From assembly GCA_963989385.1 (NCBI GenBank), contig OZ022498.1, forward strand, positions 106,129,298-106,193,297: DNA of 64,000 nucleotides. Direction: 5' to 3'. Below the pieces are notes generated by a model that had not been told where the DNA came from, made no database searches, and saw only the letters and a list, made by a program, of their open reading frames with translations. A program made the position numbers and the translations under genes. Origin of the DNA: Ctena decussata. Its lineage: Eukaryota > Mollusca > Bivalvia > Lucinida > Lucinidae. Positions within the stretch are counted from its first letter, which is position 1, and each line of letters starts with the position of its first letter. Of the stretch, positions 52,301 to 55,687 are shown in pieces.

Positions 52301-54890
52301 TTGATGAAGAGACGGTGCTAGACTTTTGGCGGATGATCTATCAGTACGAGATACGTGTGATCGTCATGATGGCTAATATAGTAGAAGATAATATTGTAAA
52401 ATGTACCCAGTACTGGCCTAGCAGCGGAAGAGCCATGTACGGATCGTTTGTTCTGGATCTTGTCAATGTACAGCAGTACGCAGGCTATTATATTCGTACC
52501 ATAAAAGTTCGAACAAAGGATGACCCTCATTGGCAAATTGTGTATATCTTTGATCTGACATACTGGCCGGATCATGGGGTACCAGAAGATACCATACCGT
52601 TGTTAGAAATGCGCCATAAAGTGAGTACCTTTCACAACAAGGACAAATCGCCTGTTGTAGTACACTGTGGGACTGGAGTTAGCAGAACCGGGGTCTTTAT
52701 TGCAATAGACTCTTTGCTTGAGCAGTATCAAGCAGATGGACGTATAAGCGTCTATTCATTTGTTAGGAAAATGAGAAAAGATCGCCCAGCAATGGTTAGG
52801 ACTGTAAAGCAATACATTTTTATATATGAAGCAATATTTGAGGCCATGGTTGCTGGCAATACACTAGCAAGCTATGATCTTAAGGAAATGTATCAGAAAT
52901 TGACGCGGAAAAATCCAAATACGCAGCATTCGTTTCTCCGAGATCAGTTCAAGTGTTTGCAAGAATATACGCGCAAGCTGTATCCTCATATGTGTTCCAA
53001 TGCACTCTTGCCAGCAAACGTCGGCAAAAACAGGTTCTCTGAAGTTGTACCGCCCGATATACATCGACCAAGTCTTTATACGCCAGGCGGGGTAGGGCGC
53101 ACGGACTACATCAATGCGGTGTTTGCAGACTCCCACTTCAAGCCAGACCATTTCATAATTACCCAGACCCCCTTGCATACAACTGTGATAGACTTTTGGA
53201 AACTCGTGTATGATCATCAGGTAGAAACCATAGTGATGATGGAGAATTTCAAAAACGAGGACGACACGTGCGCTGAATACTGGCCGGAGGACCACATGAA
53301 GCAATACGAACCGTTCTTCGTCGAAACTACTGACGTTTTCCAGCAAGAGAATATCACAATTCGCCACTTAAAGTTAGTCAGCATGCACAGACCTCACGAA
53401 TCACGTGTCGTGAGACAATTTCAGTTTAACGCCTGGACAGATGCTGAGTTTATACCGAAGTCTAAATCAATGCTCTTAGATGTGATGGACCTGGTGAAGG
53501 ACTGGCAGGCGGTCAGTAACAACGACACCGCACCTATAATAGTCCACTGTAAAGATGGTGCTACACACAGTGGGCTGTTTACGGCGGTGTATGTTCTCTG
53601 TGAAAAGATGTTGGACGAAAACGAGGTTGACTTGTTTCATACAGTGAAACACATCAAGATAAGAAGAAACCAAGCCATAGATACACTGGTAAGGATTTCT
53701 TCACTTTGTTACATTTTATCTCTTCTTGAGCAATTACTGGTATCATCACTCTATTTCAAACAAGTTGATTTTACTGTCTGCAAGCTGGAGAGTGGCAAAC
53801 AGAACAAATTACCTAATCATGTTGCCAAACTTTGTTTCATCAGTGATAGATTGATGAATACATGACTTGTGGTTTTGCAATCATTTCAACAGCATATCAG
53901 TCATATGGAGCAACTGGAAGAGTAATAAGGAAAGGTTTGTGCAACAGGACATCGTGTACAGTTGATAAGAATTCAGCTCAGAGCGGCATTCGAACCTGGG
54001 CCGCTAACAAACCATGCCAGCGCTTAACCCACAGGAAAGTCAGGGTTCAGTTTGCTCAGTGAAATAGAAACATATCACTGCTTATCTAGTTTGATCTCAT
54101 TATCATGTACAGCTTATTCTTTAATTTACAGAAATAAAACAAATAATTCATATGTTAGTACCTAGTGTCATTACGCCAGGGCGCTATGCCGCGCTTAATT
54201 CATGTTTTGAACTTTCATAAACGAGTACAAGCAGGTATACATATTGAAACAAGGAAAAGGCACATACTATGCGCCTTTTCCTTGTTTCAACGTGTATGCC
54301 TGCTTGTACTCTAGGTACTCTATGTTTGGAAGCAACTCTGTCATTTTCATTTTTGCTTCTCTCCTCAATGAGATCAAGTCTTAATTATTCTTACCTGCAG
54401 ATTTGATTCCTCTTTGGAAGGGCAACGCCGTTCAGGGGAGCAAACCGGAAGTCCCAAATGGTGACCCCACTTGTGAAAATGGCAGAAAAATACAGAAGTA
54501 CATCCATACTTATTGATATATTCACTTGCATGTTAACATAACTTGCACAATGGTACATCTCTATTGAATTTCATAGCTTCCGGTGTTTGTTAAGTATTTT
54601 AATCTCATTTAGGTTGTTGAATTGGTATAATACTGTACATATAATGAAGTTGTATTGGTGTTTTTGTATGCTAATTTTTCCAGTTATGATAAAAACAGAC
54701 ATTTCAGTGGCATTTCATACTTTATTTCCAGGATCAATACAGATTTTGTTACAAGGCATTGTGGGATTTTATTAACATGCGCATGCCCGGCGGAACTCTC
54801 ACAGAAAAGATGTCTCAAACGAAGTCTGATCGGCCGTACGTCAGTTTGAGCATGACGTCGTATGGATCTGGACAAGAGCTTATTACGTGA
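17652..54890 (+). CDS. Receptor-type protein tyrosine phosphatase, EGF/FN3 ectodomain, tandem PTP domains
   Basis: Sixteen exons assembled by splice consensus and phase give 4689 nt, stop included (1562 aa). Order: signal peptide 1-14; Cys-rich EGF-like modules about 16-175; FN3-1 177-293; Thr/Pro linker 294-312; FN3-2 313-417; FN3-3 418-515; FN3-4 516-611; FN3-5 612-707; membrane-proximal RPTP region 709-872 with furin-type RQKR (755-758) and RMKR (769-772); TM 875-899 followed by Arg-rich stop transfer; D1 with KNRF 1000-1003, WPD 1136-1138, HC(X5)R 1169-1176; D2 with KNRF 1290-1293, WTD 1426-1428, and C1464 with His at 1470 in place of Arg. It should be a type I membrane receptor dephosphorylating phosphotyrosine through D1, with D2 a non-catalytic partner. 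There is no MAM or Ig domain, so it is not a direct copy of a vertebrate type IIb receptor, although the membrane-proximal part resembles that group. Extra or alternative exons in the large introns cannot be excluded. Confidence 0.94.
17757..18545. mobile_element. About 790-bp element of the CCCAGCxGGCACA family with nested foldback
   Basis: Left end CCCATGGGGCACACAAAG and right end TTGTGTGCCTGCTGGG pair, with GTTGAATCAACATT repeated at both ends. A palindrome of about 150 bp (17843-17993, CACGAGTGGCGAAGCCACGAGTG centre) is nested inside. It begins about 60 bp after the RPTP exon 1 donor. Confidence 0.7.
17843..17993. repeat. Near-perfect 150-bp foldback in RPTP intron 1
   Basis: Arms begin ATTTGACTTTTTCAGTGTAAG and end in the complement, meeting at GTGGCGAAGCCAC. 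Almost no mismatches were seen, which suggests a recent insertion or gene conversion between arms. Confidence 0.85.
18604..18749. mobile_element. Truncated reverse copy of the TTAA/CCCTTT MITE
   Basis: Sequence matching 9195-9380 in reverse, including the TTTCTGGTGAAT region and a terminal GAGGGTTAA at 18741-18749. The other terminus is not found. It lies in RPTP intron 1. Confidence 0.65.
18750..19970. other. RPTP intron 1 segment without recognised gene
   Basis: AT-rich unique-looking sequence. A short block at 19400-19450 (TCAATTCTCTTATCGACGTTACCC) also occurs near 12236, so at least one dispersed repeat fragment is present. No supported exon on either strand. Confidence 0.45.
19971..21945. 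repeat. Composite tandem repeat block, 145-bp array with outer repeats
   Basis: The core (about 20340-21345) repeats every 145-146 bp (CCAAGGTCAAGGTCACTGTGG near 20468, 20613, 20758, 20903, 21048, 21194). Outer segments repeat CTTGCAGGTAATGATGACAT-type units at 19980-20335 and 21340-21930. The block ends in CTCAGGTGAGCAATTG, the same terminal motif as the 450-bp array. Intron 1 of the RPTP gene. Confidence 0.88.
22410..22645. mobile_element. Palindromic GAGCCGCG MITE, copy 1 (complete)
   Basis: A 236-bp inverted-repeat element with about 100-bp arms (GAGCCGCGACACGACAAAAC ... GTCGTGTCGCGGCTC) and an asymmetric 45-bp centre containing GGTAACTAAGGGTC-type sequence. Flanked by ATTT at 22406-22409 and 22646-22649. 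Confidence 0.9.
22790..22985. mobile_element. MITE-like element with TCATTAGAA hairpin, copy 1
   Basis: A central hairpin (22855-22920, GAACCCTCATTAGAAGCG with its complement) is surrounded by imperfect inverted sequence ending AGATAAG / CTTATCT. The same arrangement recurs at 54908-55105. Confidence 0.65.
23804..24600. repeat. Very long perfect ATGT tetranucleotide microsatellite
   Basis: About 199 uninterrupted copies of ATGT over some 796 bp, in RPTP intron 1. It ends 63 bp before the exon 2 acceptor. No variant unit was seen. The four-base period leaves all frames of both strands open (MYVC and THIY peptides), none of which is a gene. Confidence 0.98.
24664..24762 (+). CDS. RPTP exon 2: Thr-rich leader and EGF-like module 1
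   Basis: 99 nt, phase 1 to 1, acceptor CTTTCAG, donor GTATGT. It encodes GYQGTTTPTP followed by a Cys-spaced EGF-like stretch (ACSTDTCPSNQYC, then GSYRCY). The acceptor lies only 64 bp after the end of the long ATGT microsatellite. Reading past the donor gives a second possible ending (see findings). Confidence 0.85.
25092..25157. mobile_element. GAGCCGCG MITE, right-arm fragment
   Basis: Only the right arm (GGCTGATCTGAGTCTGCG through GCGTCGCGGCTC) is present, in RPTP intron 2. Confidence 0.8.
26093..26188 (+). CDS. RPTP exon 3: Cys-rich EGF/furin-like module
   Basis: 96 nt, phase 1 to 1, acceptor TACCACAG, donor GTAAGT. It encodes CDPACDGCTGPG, ACKQCKPGFEL and a closing Cys. The CDxCxxCxGPG pattern resembles furin-like Cys-rich repeats as much as EGF. 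It joins the incomplete cysteine set of exon 2. Confidence 0.87.
26264..26504. repeat. 25-29-bp minisatellite in RPTP intron 3
   Basis: About nine units of GAAAGGAATACAGTATTCAC with either a TTTAATT or an AAAACT joint. Two length variants alternate. GAATACAGTATTC inside is itself palindromic. It starts 75 bp after the exon 3 donor. Confidence 0.9.
26831..26871. repeat. AAT trinucleotide microsatellite
   Basis: About 13 near-perfect AAT units in RPTP intron 3. No coding relevance. The flanking 26505-27700 shows no supported exon. Confidence 0.9.
27718..27953. mobile_element. Palindromic GAGCCGCG MITE, copy 2 (complete)
   Basis: 236-bp copy with both ends. The flanks (ATAT and AATT) do not match, so the duplication has decayed or the ends recombined. 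RPTP intron 3. Confidence 0.88.
28697..29635. repeat. Spaced inverted repeat (CGTTGAGCACGGAG arms)
   Basis: Arms of roughly 90 bp (28697-28795 and 29545-29635) share GACTGGCTACGTGGAAA and AATCGTTGAGCAC in opposite orientation, about 750 bp apart. No gene in the centre. It may be a degraded foldback transposon in RPTP intron 3. Confidence 0.65.
29761..29868. mobile_element. CCAGCAGGCACA / GACGTC palindromic element
   Basis: It starts CTCCAGCAGGCACATGACG and contains TATTTATG...CATAAATATT inverted arms and GACGTCATTTTGACGTC. The same end motif occurs at 17757, 44064, 47967 and 60165. Confidence 0.65.
30810..31441. mobile_element. GAGCCGCG MITE split by about 400 bp
   Basis: The left arm and centre lie at 30810-30974, while a right arm remnant (CTGAGTCTGCACTGGGC ... 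TCGTGTCGC) lies at 31393-31441. The intervening sequence carries a GA-repeat (31307-31355). The remnant ends about 30 bp before RPTP exon 4, so part of the exon 4 branch-point region may derive from it. Confidence 0.6.
31470..31622 (+). CDS. RPTP exon 4: EGF-like module (laminin/MEGF type)
   Basis: 153 nt, phase 1 to 1, acceptor TTCTTGTAG, donor GTAAGT. It encodes CPPKTYGTNCTGTCHC, an Asp/Pro-rich insert, NQATGAC, and CDRGWTDLPTC. The YGxNC...C.C...TGxC...GW arrangement is that of MEGF/laminin-type EGF repeats. A remnant of the palindromic MITE ends about 30 bp before the acceptor. Confidence 0.9.
31661..32340. mobile_element. 680-bp foldback with about 210-bp arms
   Basis: Arms start TCACAGTATCCGAACGCACT on both strands and stay complementary for some 200 bp (matching blocks include GTTGAATCGAGAGTACA and GGAAATCATTATGTTTTG). 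The centre is about 235 bp. It begins 38 bp after the RPTP exon 4 donor. Confidence 0.88.
32603..34020. mobile_element. TA-flanked pogo/Tc1-like non-autonomous element, 1.4 kb
   Basis: TA on each side flanks inverted ends CAGTGGACTCGACAGTATCGG and its near-complement (CCGATACTGTCGAGTCCTCTG). GACAGTATCGGATC repeats subterminally (about 32627, 33008, 33801). A TA duplication and CAG start fit the Tc1/mariner-pogo group. No open transposase frame remains. Confidence 0.75.
34322..34555. mobile_element. Palindromic GAGCCGCG MITE, copy 3 (complete)
   Basis: 234 bp with flanking ATTT at 34318-34321 and 34556-34559. RPTP intron 4. Confidence 0.9.
35203..35438. mobile_element. Palindromic GAGCCGCG MITE, copy 4 (complete)
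   Basis: 236 bp with flanking AAAT at 35199-35202 and 35439-35442. RPTP intron 4, only about 650 bp from copy 3. Confidence 0.9.
35685..35972 (-). repeat. tRNA-derived SINE with internal palindrome
   Basis: Read on the minus strand, 35972-35885 has A-box-like TAGTGTAGTGG and B-box-like AGATCGATCC in a tRNA-like frame. A body ends in ACTCGAGTTCACTCAC-type sequence. An inserted GAAACAAAGTTTC palindrome distinguishes it from the copies at 59351-59520 and 60250-60418. Not a functional tRNA. Confidence 0.7.
36530..36606. repeat. Short palindrome with TTTGACAAAAT core
   Basis: GATACGCAGTTACGTATG and its complement around a GAAATTTTATCAGTTTGACAAAATTTC core. Related to 893-962. Confidence 0.65.
36872..37006 (+). 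CDS. RPTP exon 5: EGF-like module (laminin/MEGF type)
   Basis: 135 nt, phase 1 to 1, acceptor CTTTCAG, donor GTAAGT. It encodes CDNTYGSDCKFTCHC, NCSAINGLC, and CEDGWSGSGC, a close relative of exon 4 and probably a module duplication. A MITE fragment begins about 14 bp after the donor. Confidence 0.92.
37020..37211. mobile_element. GAGCCGCG MITE, end-decayed copy beside RPTP exon 5
   Basis: Starts GACGCGACAGCGGAGACTC about 14 bp after the exon 5 donor and ends TCTCGTGTCACCGCTC. Part of the left arm is deleted. Confidence 0.75.
37766..37892 (+). CDS. RPTP exon 6: first half of FN3 domain 1
   Basis: 127 nt, phase 1 to 2, acceptor TTAACAG, donor GTAAGT. It encodes LSDPPVLFNVTCAELVLQW and a following B-C strand region ending ILRYE. 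Pro-rich start and the core Trp are typical FN3 landmarks. Confidence 0.88.
38131..38338. mobile_element. Palindromic GAGCCGCG MITE, copy 5 (208 bp)
   Basis: Complete ends with flanking ATTT at 38127-38130 and 38339-38342. About 28 bp shorter than the 236-bp copies owing to loss in the left arm. RPTP intron 6. Confidence 0.88.
38997..39223 (+). CDS. RPTP exon 7: second half of FN3 domain 1
   Basis: 227 nt, phase 2 to 1, acceptor TTTCCCAG, donor GTAAGA. It encodes VFYLVTN, YTLTLSGLIPDATYKFRVDV and a C-terminal PCTG. The L.P.t.Y.frV motif is the FN3 E-F strand signature. Confidence 0.9.
39345..39500. mobile_element. 155-bp foldback in RPTP intron 7
   Basis: Arms GCTCATGTATTATTGAATTT with complement, and a centre GATGCGAGGCTTTGCCGAGCATC. 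The hairpin is nearly perfect. The rest of intron 7 (39501-41986) has no recognised gene; it includes poly(C)/poly(A) runs at 41132-41158. Confidence 0.85.
41987..42043 (+). CDS. RPTP exon 8: Thr/Pro linker
   Basis: 57 nt, phase 1 to 1, acceptor TTTTTCAG, donor GTTTGT. It encodes PETTTTTTPLPGTTSRPP, a likely O-glycosylated spacer between FN3-1 and FN3-2. Being symmetrical, it could be skipped without a frame change. Support is phase fit and composition only. Confidence 0.68.
42107..42826. mobile_element. About 720-bp non-autonomous element, copy B
   Basis: Same inverted ends (AAGGACCTCTGAC / GTCAGAGGTCCTT) and interior as 12130-12878, including a homopolymer tract at the same place (here a G run near 42594). 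It fills most of the first half of RPTP intron 8. Confidence 0.78.
43582..43816. mobile_element. Palindromic GAGCCGCG MITE, copy 6 (complete)
   Basis: 235 bp with AAAT at 43578-43581 and 43817-43820. It ends 58 bp before RPTP exon 9. Confidence 0.9.
43875..44052 (+). CDS. RPTP exon 9: first half of FN3 domain 2
   Basis: 178 nt, phase 1 to 2, acceptor TTTTTCAG, donor GTACGT. It encodes KFTVSFLDDTTVNVGWAVL, NVTDYTLNLTLFYYAS and ends INPPEIFNE. It contains two N-glycosylation sequons. A full MITE copy ends 58 bp upstream and another palindromic element starts about 11 bp downstream. Confidence 0.83.
44064..44150. mobile_element. 87-bp palindromic CCCAGC-type element beside exon 9 donor
   Basis: CCCAGCATGCACACAATCTT and its near-complement enclose GATTCAACGTCATGACGTTGAATC. 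It starts about 11 bp after the exon 9 donor. The interior matches the left end of the 17757-18545 element. Confidence 0.85.
44334..44523 (+). pseudogene. Relic or cryptic FN3 half-domain in RPTP intron 9
   Basis: An open stretch encodes INYKYKLYYNQFDSN, then NINVFIPNLVPQTRVSVFNF, with the same C-to-G strand pattern as exon 10 (FNISQLLPWRQYTVNV). A pyrimidine-rich tract and AAG precede 44334, but that acceptor would be phase 0 while exon 9 ends in phase 2. No convincing donor follows. It looks like a degenerating duplicate of an FN3 exon. An alternative exon using an internal AG is possible but weak. Confidence 0.45.
44890..45133. mobile_element. Palindromic GAGCCGCG MITE, copy 7 (complete)
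   Basis: 244 bp, both ends present. Flanks ATTC and AAAT differ. A small duplication (AAGCGCTTAAGCGCTTAA) enlarges the centre. RPTP intron 9. Confidence 0.88.
45216..45446. mobile_element. Palindromic GAGCC MITE, copy 8 (diverged)
   Basis: 231 bp, diverged in both arms, with flanks AAAT and GAAT. A GATCTGAGTCAGACAGGCT duplication is visible in the right arm. It ends 74 bp before RPTP exon 10. Confidence 0.82.
45521..45657 (+). CDS. RPTP exon 10: second half of FN3 domain 2
   Basis: 137 nt, phase 2 to 1, acceptor ATTTTCAG, donor GTACTT. It encodes AGSFNISQLLPWRQYTVNV, the E-F-G strands of an FN3 fold, and ends VFSTTEQ. A MITE copy ends 74 bp before the acceptor. Confidence 0.88.
45844..46092. 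mobile_element. 249-bp palindromic element with TCAGGGCCCGAGG ends
   Basis: Inverted arms TCAGGGCCCGAGGTTATAA, TCATGCTCAACTCAGCTGAGC and a central GCCAACATTAGTTGGC hairpin. An internal copy of the GCTCAACTCAGCTGAG block makes multiple foldings possible. RPTP intron 10. Confidence 0.85.
46806..46875. repeat. 70-bp hairpin ATACTTAAGGACAAA family, copy 1
   Basis: ATACTTAAGGACAAAAGTTC and complement around CGGATGTTAACATAACATCCG. A second copy lies at 48904-48975, immediately after the exon 13 donor. Confidence 0.88.
46916..46987. repeat. 72-bp hairpin before RPTP exon 11
   Basis: GGTTAAACTGTTTGTAAAATAC and its complement around ATTGGCTATATCGCCAAT. It ends about 53 bp before exon 11. Confidence 0.85.
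47040..47333 (+). CDS. RPTP exon 11: complete FN3 domain 3
   Basis: 294 nt, phase 1 to 1, acceptor TTTTCATAG. It encodes EPSGAIQNIQVTARTKNGGT, LLPYRLYGINVTFVNSKGSS and ends FRTLED. The best donor is GCAAGT at 47334, a GC-AG intron. It gives the junction EDVPGPPS, a canonical FN3 boundary. This is the only extracellular FN3 here carried by one exon. Confidence 0.86.
47552..47580. repeat. Poly(A) tract in intron 11
   Basis: 28-29 consecutive A, within the short intron assigned a GC donor. It could be the tail of a retroposed sequence, but no body was identified. Confidence 0.85.
47743..47960 (+). CDS. RPTP exon 12: most of FN3 domain 4
   Basis: 218 nt, phase 1 to 0, acceptor TTATTTCAG, donor GTACAC. 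It encodes VPGPPSISTITTERTSLTV, then GVLTNYVVTID and LAFSLYYVK. The reading frame continues as VRAETSAGPGPYS in exon 13, completing the FN3 G strand. A palindromic element abuts the donor. Confidence 0.88.
47967..48078. mobile_element. GACGTC palindromic element abutting exon 12 donor
   Basis: Arms AACACAACGTCGAAATGACAT and the complement (ATTTCGACGTCATGTGTCTGC) with GATGCGACG / CGTCGCATC inside. The right end TGTGTCTGCTGGG matches the CCCAGCxGxCACA family. It starts about six bases after the GT of the exon 12 donor. Confidence 0.82.
48718..48900 (+). CDS. RPTP exon 13: end of FN3-4 and start of FN3-5
   Basis: 183 nt, phase 0 to 0, acceptor ATTTCAG, donor GTAAGT. It encodes VRAETSAGPGPYSP, the linker TTKEDVPNPPENL, then IGLTWSTPSVVTGTITGYN. 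A strong textbook FN3 boundary. A 70-bp hairpin starts a few bases after the exon end. Confidence 0.93.
48904..48975. repeat. ATACTTAAGGACAAA hairpin, copy 2, overlapping the exon 13 donor region
   Basis: AGTATACTTAAGGACAAACG with its complement around GGATGTTAATTTAACATCC. The donor GTAAGT (48901-48906) runs into the first arm, so pre-mRNA folding could mask it. Confidence 0.88.
49231..49449. repeat. Three identical 73-bp tandem copies
   Basis: Unit begins TATGGGGAGATAGATACTC and ends CTCACTCGTAC. The three copies (49231, 49304, 49377) look identical, suggesting a recent duplication or an assembly artefact. RPTP intron 13. Confidence 0.95.
50009..50240 (+). CDS. RPTP exon 14: rest of FN3-5 and start of membrane-proximal region
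   Basis: 232 nt, phase 0 to 1, acceptor CTTTACAG, donor GTAAGT. It encodes VSYSETGTS, ICDLNSGRYYDIEVYSRGS and PPVPPKPVVLNTTATSIG. The TSI-type end leads into the RPTP juxtamembrane module of exon 15. Confidence 0.92.
50258..50378. mobile_element. Decayed GACGTC / CCCAAC-type element in intron 14
   Basis: The right end (ATACGACGTCATTTAGACG, then GTTGTTTGTCGGTTGGGAT) resembles the CCCAGC-type family. The left part is only weakly complementary. It starts within about 20 bp of the exon 14 donor. Confidence 0.45.
50478..50546. mobile_element. GAGCCGCG MITE, left-arm fragment
   Basis: GAGCCGTTACACAACAAAACC through CAGACTGGGCG, then the match stops. RPTP intron 14. Confidence 0.7.
50800..50880 (-). 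repeat. tRNA-like SINE head fragment
   Basis: On the minus strand GGTAGTGCAGTAGTTTCAG (A-box-like) is followed by GAATTCGAATCC (B-box-like) about 35 bp later. No complete tRNA cloverleaf, so a SINE is preferred. Confidence 0.5.
51338..53688 (+). CDS. RPTP exon 15: membrane-proximal region, TM, PTP D1 and most of D2
   Basis: This single 2351-nt exon (acceptor ATTACAG, donor GTAAGG, phase 1 to 0) codes for residues 727-1510. It holds furin-type RQKR and RMKR, the FIVGDGKSYGDYNN-type RPTP membrane-proximal signature, TM 875-899 and D1. D1 has KNRF, NYINANF, intact WPDHGVPE and HCGTGVSRTG with C1170 and R1176, but Arg1214 where the Q-loop Gln is expected. D2 follows with WTD, HCKDGATHSG and no signature Arg. 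An open frame runs past the donor to a TGA at 53863-53865. That tail departs from PTP homology, whereas exon 16 resumes it, so the splice is preferred. Vertebrate RPTP genes divide this region into many exons. Confidence 0.95.
53960..54060 (-). repeat. tRNA-like SINE fragment in RPTP intron 15
   Basis: Minus strand: GTGGGTTAAGCGC then GGTTCGAATGCC at tRNA-like spacing. Probably a SINE piece; it shares nothing with the PTP reading frame. Confidence 0.45.
54233..54311. repeat. 79-bp hairpin in RPTP intron 15
   Basis: GAGTACAAGCAGGTATACAT and complement enclose GAAACAAGGAAAAGGC ... GCCTTTTCCTTGTTTC. Confidence 0.85.
54732..54890 (+). CDS. RPTP exon 16: end of PTP D2 and C-terminal tail
   Basis: 159 nt, phase 0, acceptor ATTTCCAG, stop TGA at 54888-54890. 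It begins DQYRFCYKALWDFIN, the conserved last helix of a PTP domain (usual form xQYxFCYE). A 31-residue Ser/Thr-rich tail with a possible tyrosine site (RPYVSL) follows. This exon proves that the longer open frame after exon 15 is not the main ending. Confidence 0.93.
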   Translation, partial: DQYRFCYKALWDFINMRMPGGTLTEKMSQTKSDRPYVSLSMTSYGSGQELIT

Positions 54891-54907
54891 AGAGAAGAAA
54901 CTTAATG

Positions 54908-55105
54908 CATAGTCCCAGATTAGAGGTGTATTTGATGATAATTTTAGGATAAATTTTCTTATTTCTCACGCTGCACATATGTTGTGATCCCTCTTTAGAA
55001 CCGTCTCATCGAGACGGTTCTAATGAGGGTCGCAACATATCTTAAGTCAATTTAACTGAAATTATCCCTAATTATCACCAAATACTCCCTTTTATTCTGA
55101 TTTCT
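54908..55105. mobile_element. MITE-like element with TTCTAATGAGGG hairpin, copy 2
   Basis: Central hairpin (54985-55045, GAACCGTCTCATCGAGACGGTTC) with flanks that match 22790-22985. It begins about 18 bp after the RPTP stop codon and so lies in the 3' UTR. Confidence 0.7.
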
Positions 55106-55279
55106 GTTTATGGAACACGAGAATTCTGTTGTTTCGGCTCCGTTTATTTATCTGTGATACATGTGGTGCGTCAGTACAGCTTAGCCATGTTTACAACGAC
55201 TTTGTGATATGTTTTGTGTTATTATTTTTAACTAAACCAAACACATAATGATAATGGTAATAACAATCAGAGTTAAAGA

Positions 55280-55285
55280 AATAAA
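55280..55285 (+). terminator. Candidate poly(A) signal of the RPTP gene
   Basis: AATAAA lies about 390 bp after the stop codon. A foldback element (54908-55105) would then be in the 3' UTR. Such hexamers are common in AT-rich DNA, so this is only a candidate. Confidence 0.35.
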
Positions 55286-55687
55286 TGAAATAATTCAATT
55301 ACAAATATCGTTTCAAGTTGTTCAGACTTTGTTTGTTAATCATTAACATTTTGCAAGCACTCATATTTCCAGTGCAAGATGATAAACCATAATATGATTT
55401 AGTCACTTATTTTTAACTTGCATAGTTTTTTTTTCTTTTTTTTTTCATTTTGGTTTATTTGTATTTCGTTGTGCGAGTAATCTTGAACAGTATGTTTATA
55501 ATGTATACCGAGCAAAAGTTTAAACGCTACATTATGGGTGACAGTTTGCAGCTAGCGATGCCACGCCATCCCTATAACTCGATAAACGATTTAATCGGAC
55601 AGTTAATGAAAATACACTGAGAGGTAGAAGCGGGTCCTTTTTCTCTTTTAATATGTTTTTATGTTTATATTCACATTCATTTTTAGC

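Noticed and set aside
53689..53865. C-terminal extension of the 834-codon open frame beyond 53688
   Set aside because: PTP similarity ends at 53688, where a GTAAGG donor lies, and resumes in frame at 54732 (DQYRFCYKALW). The tail is intronic unless a retained-intron isoform exists.
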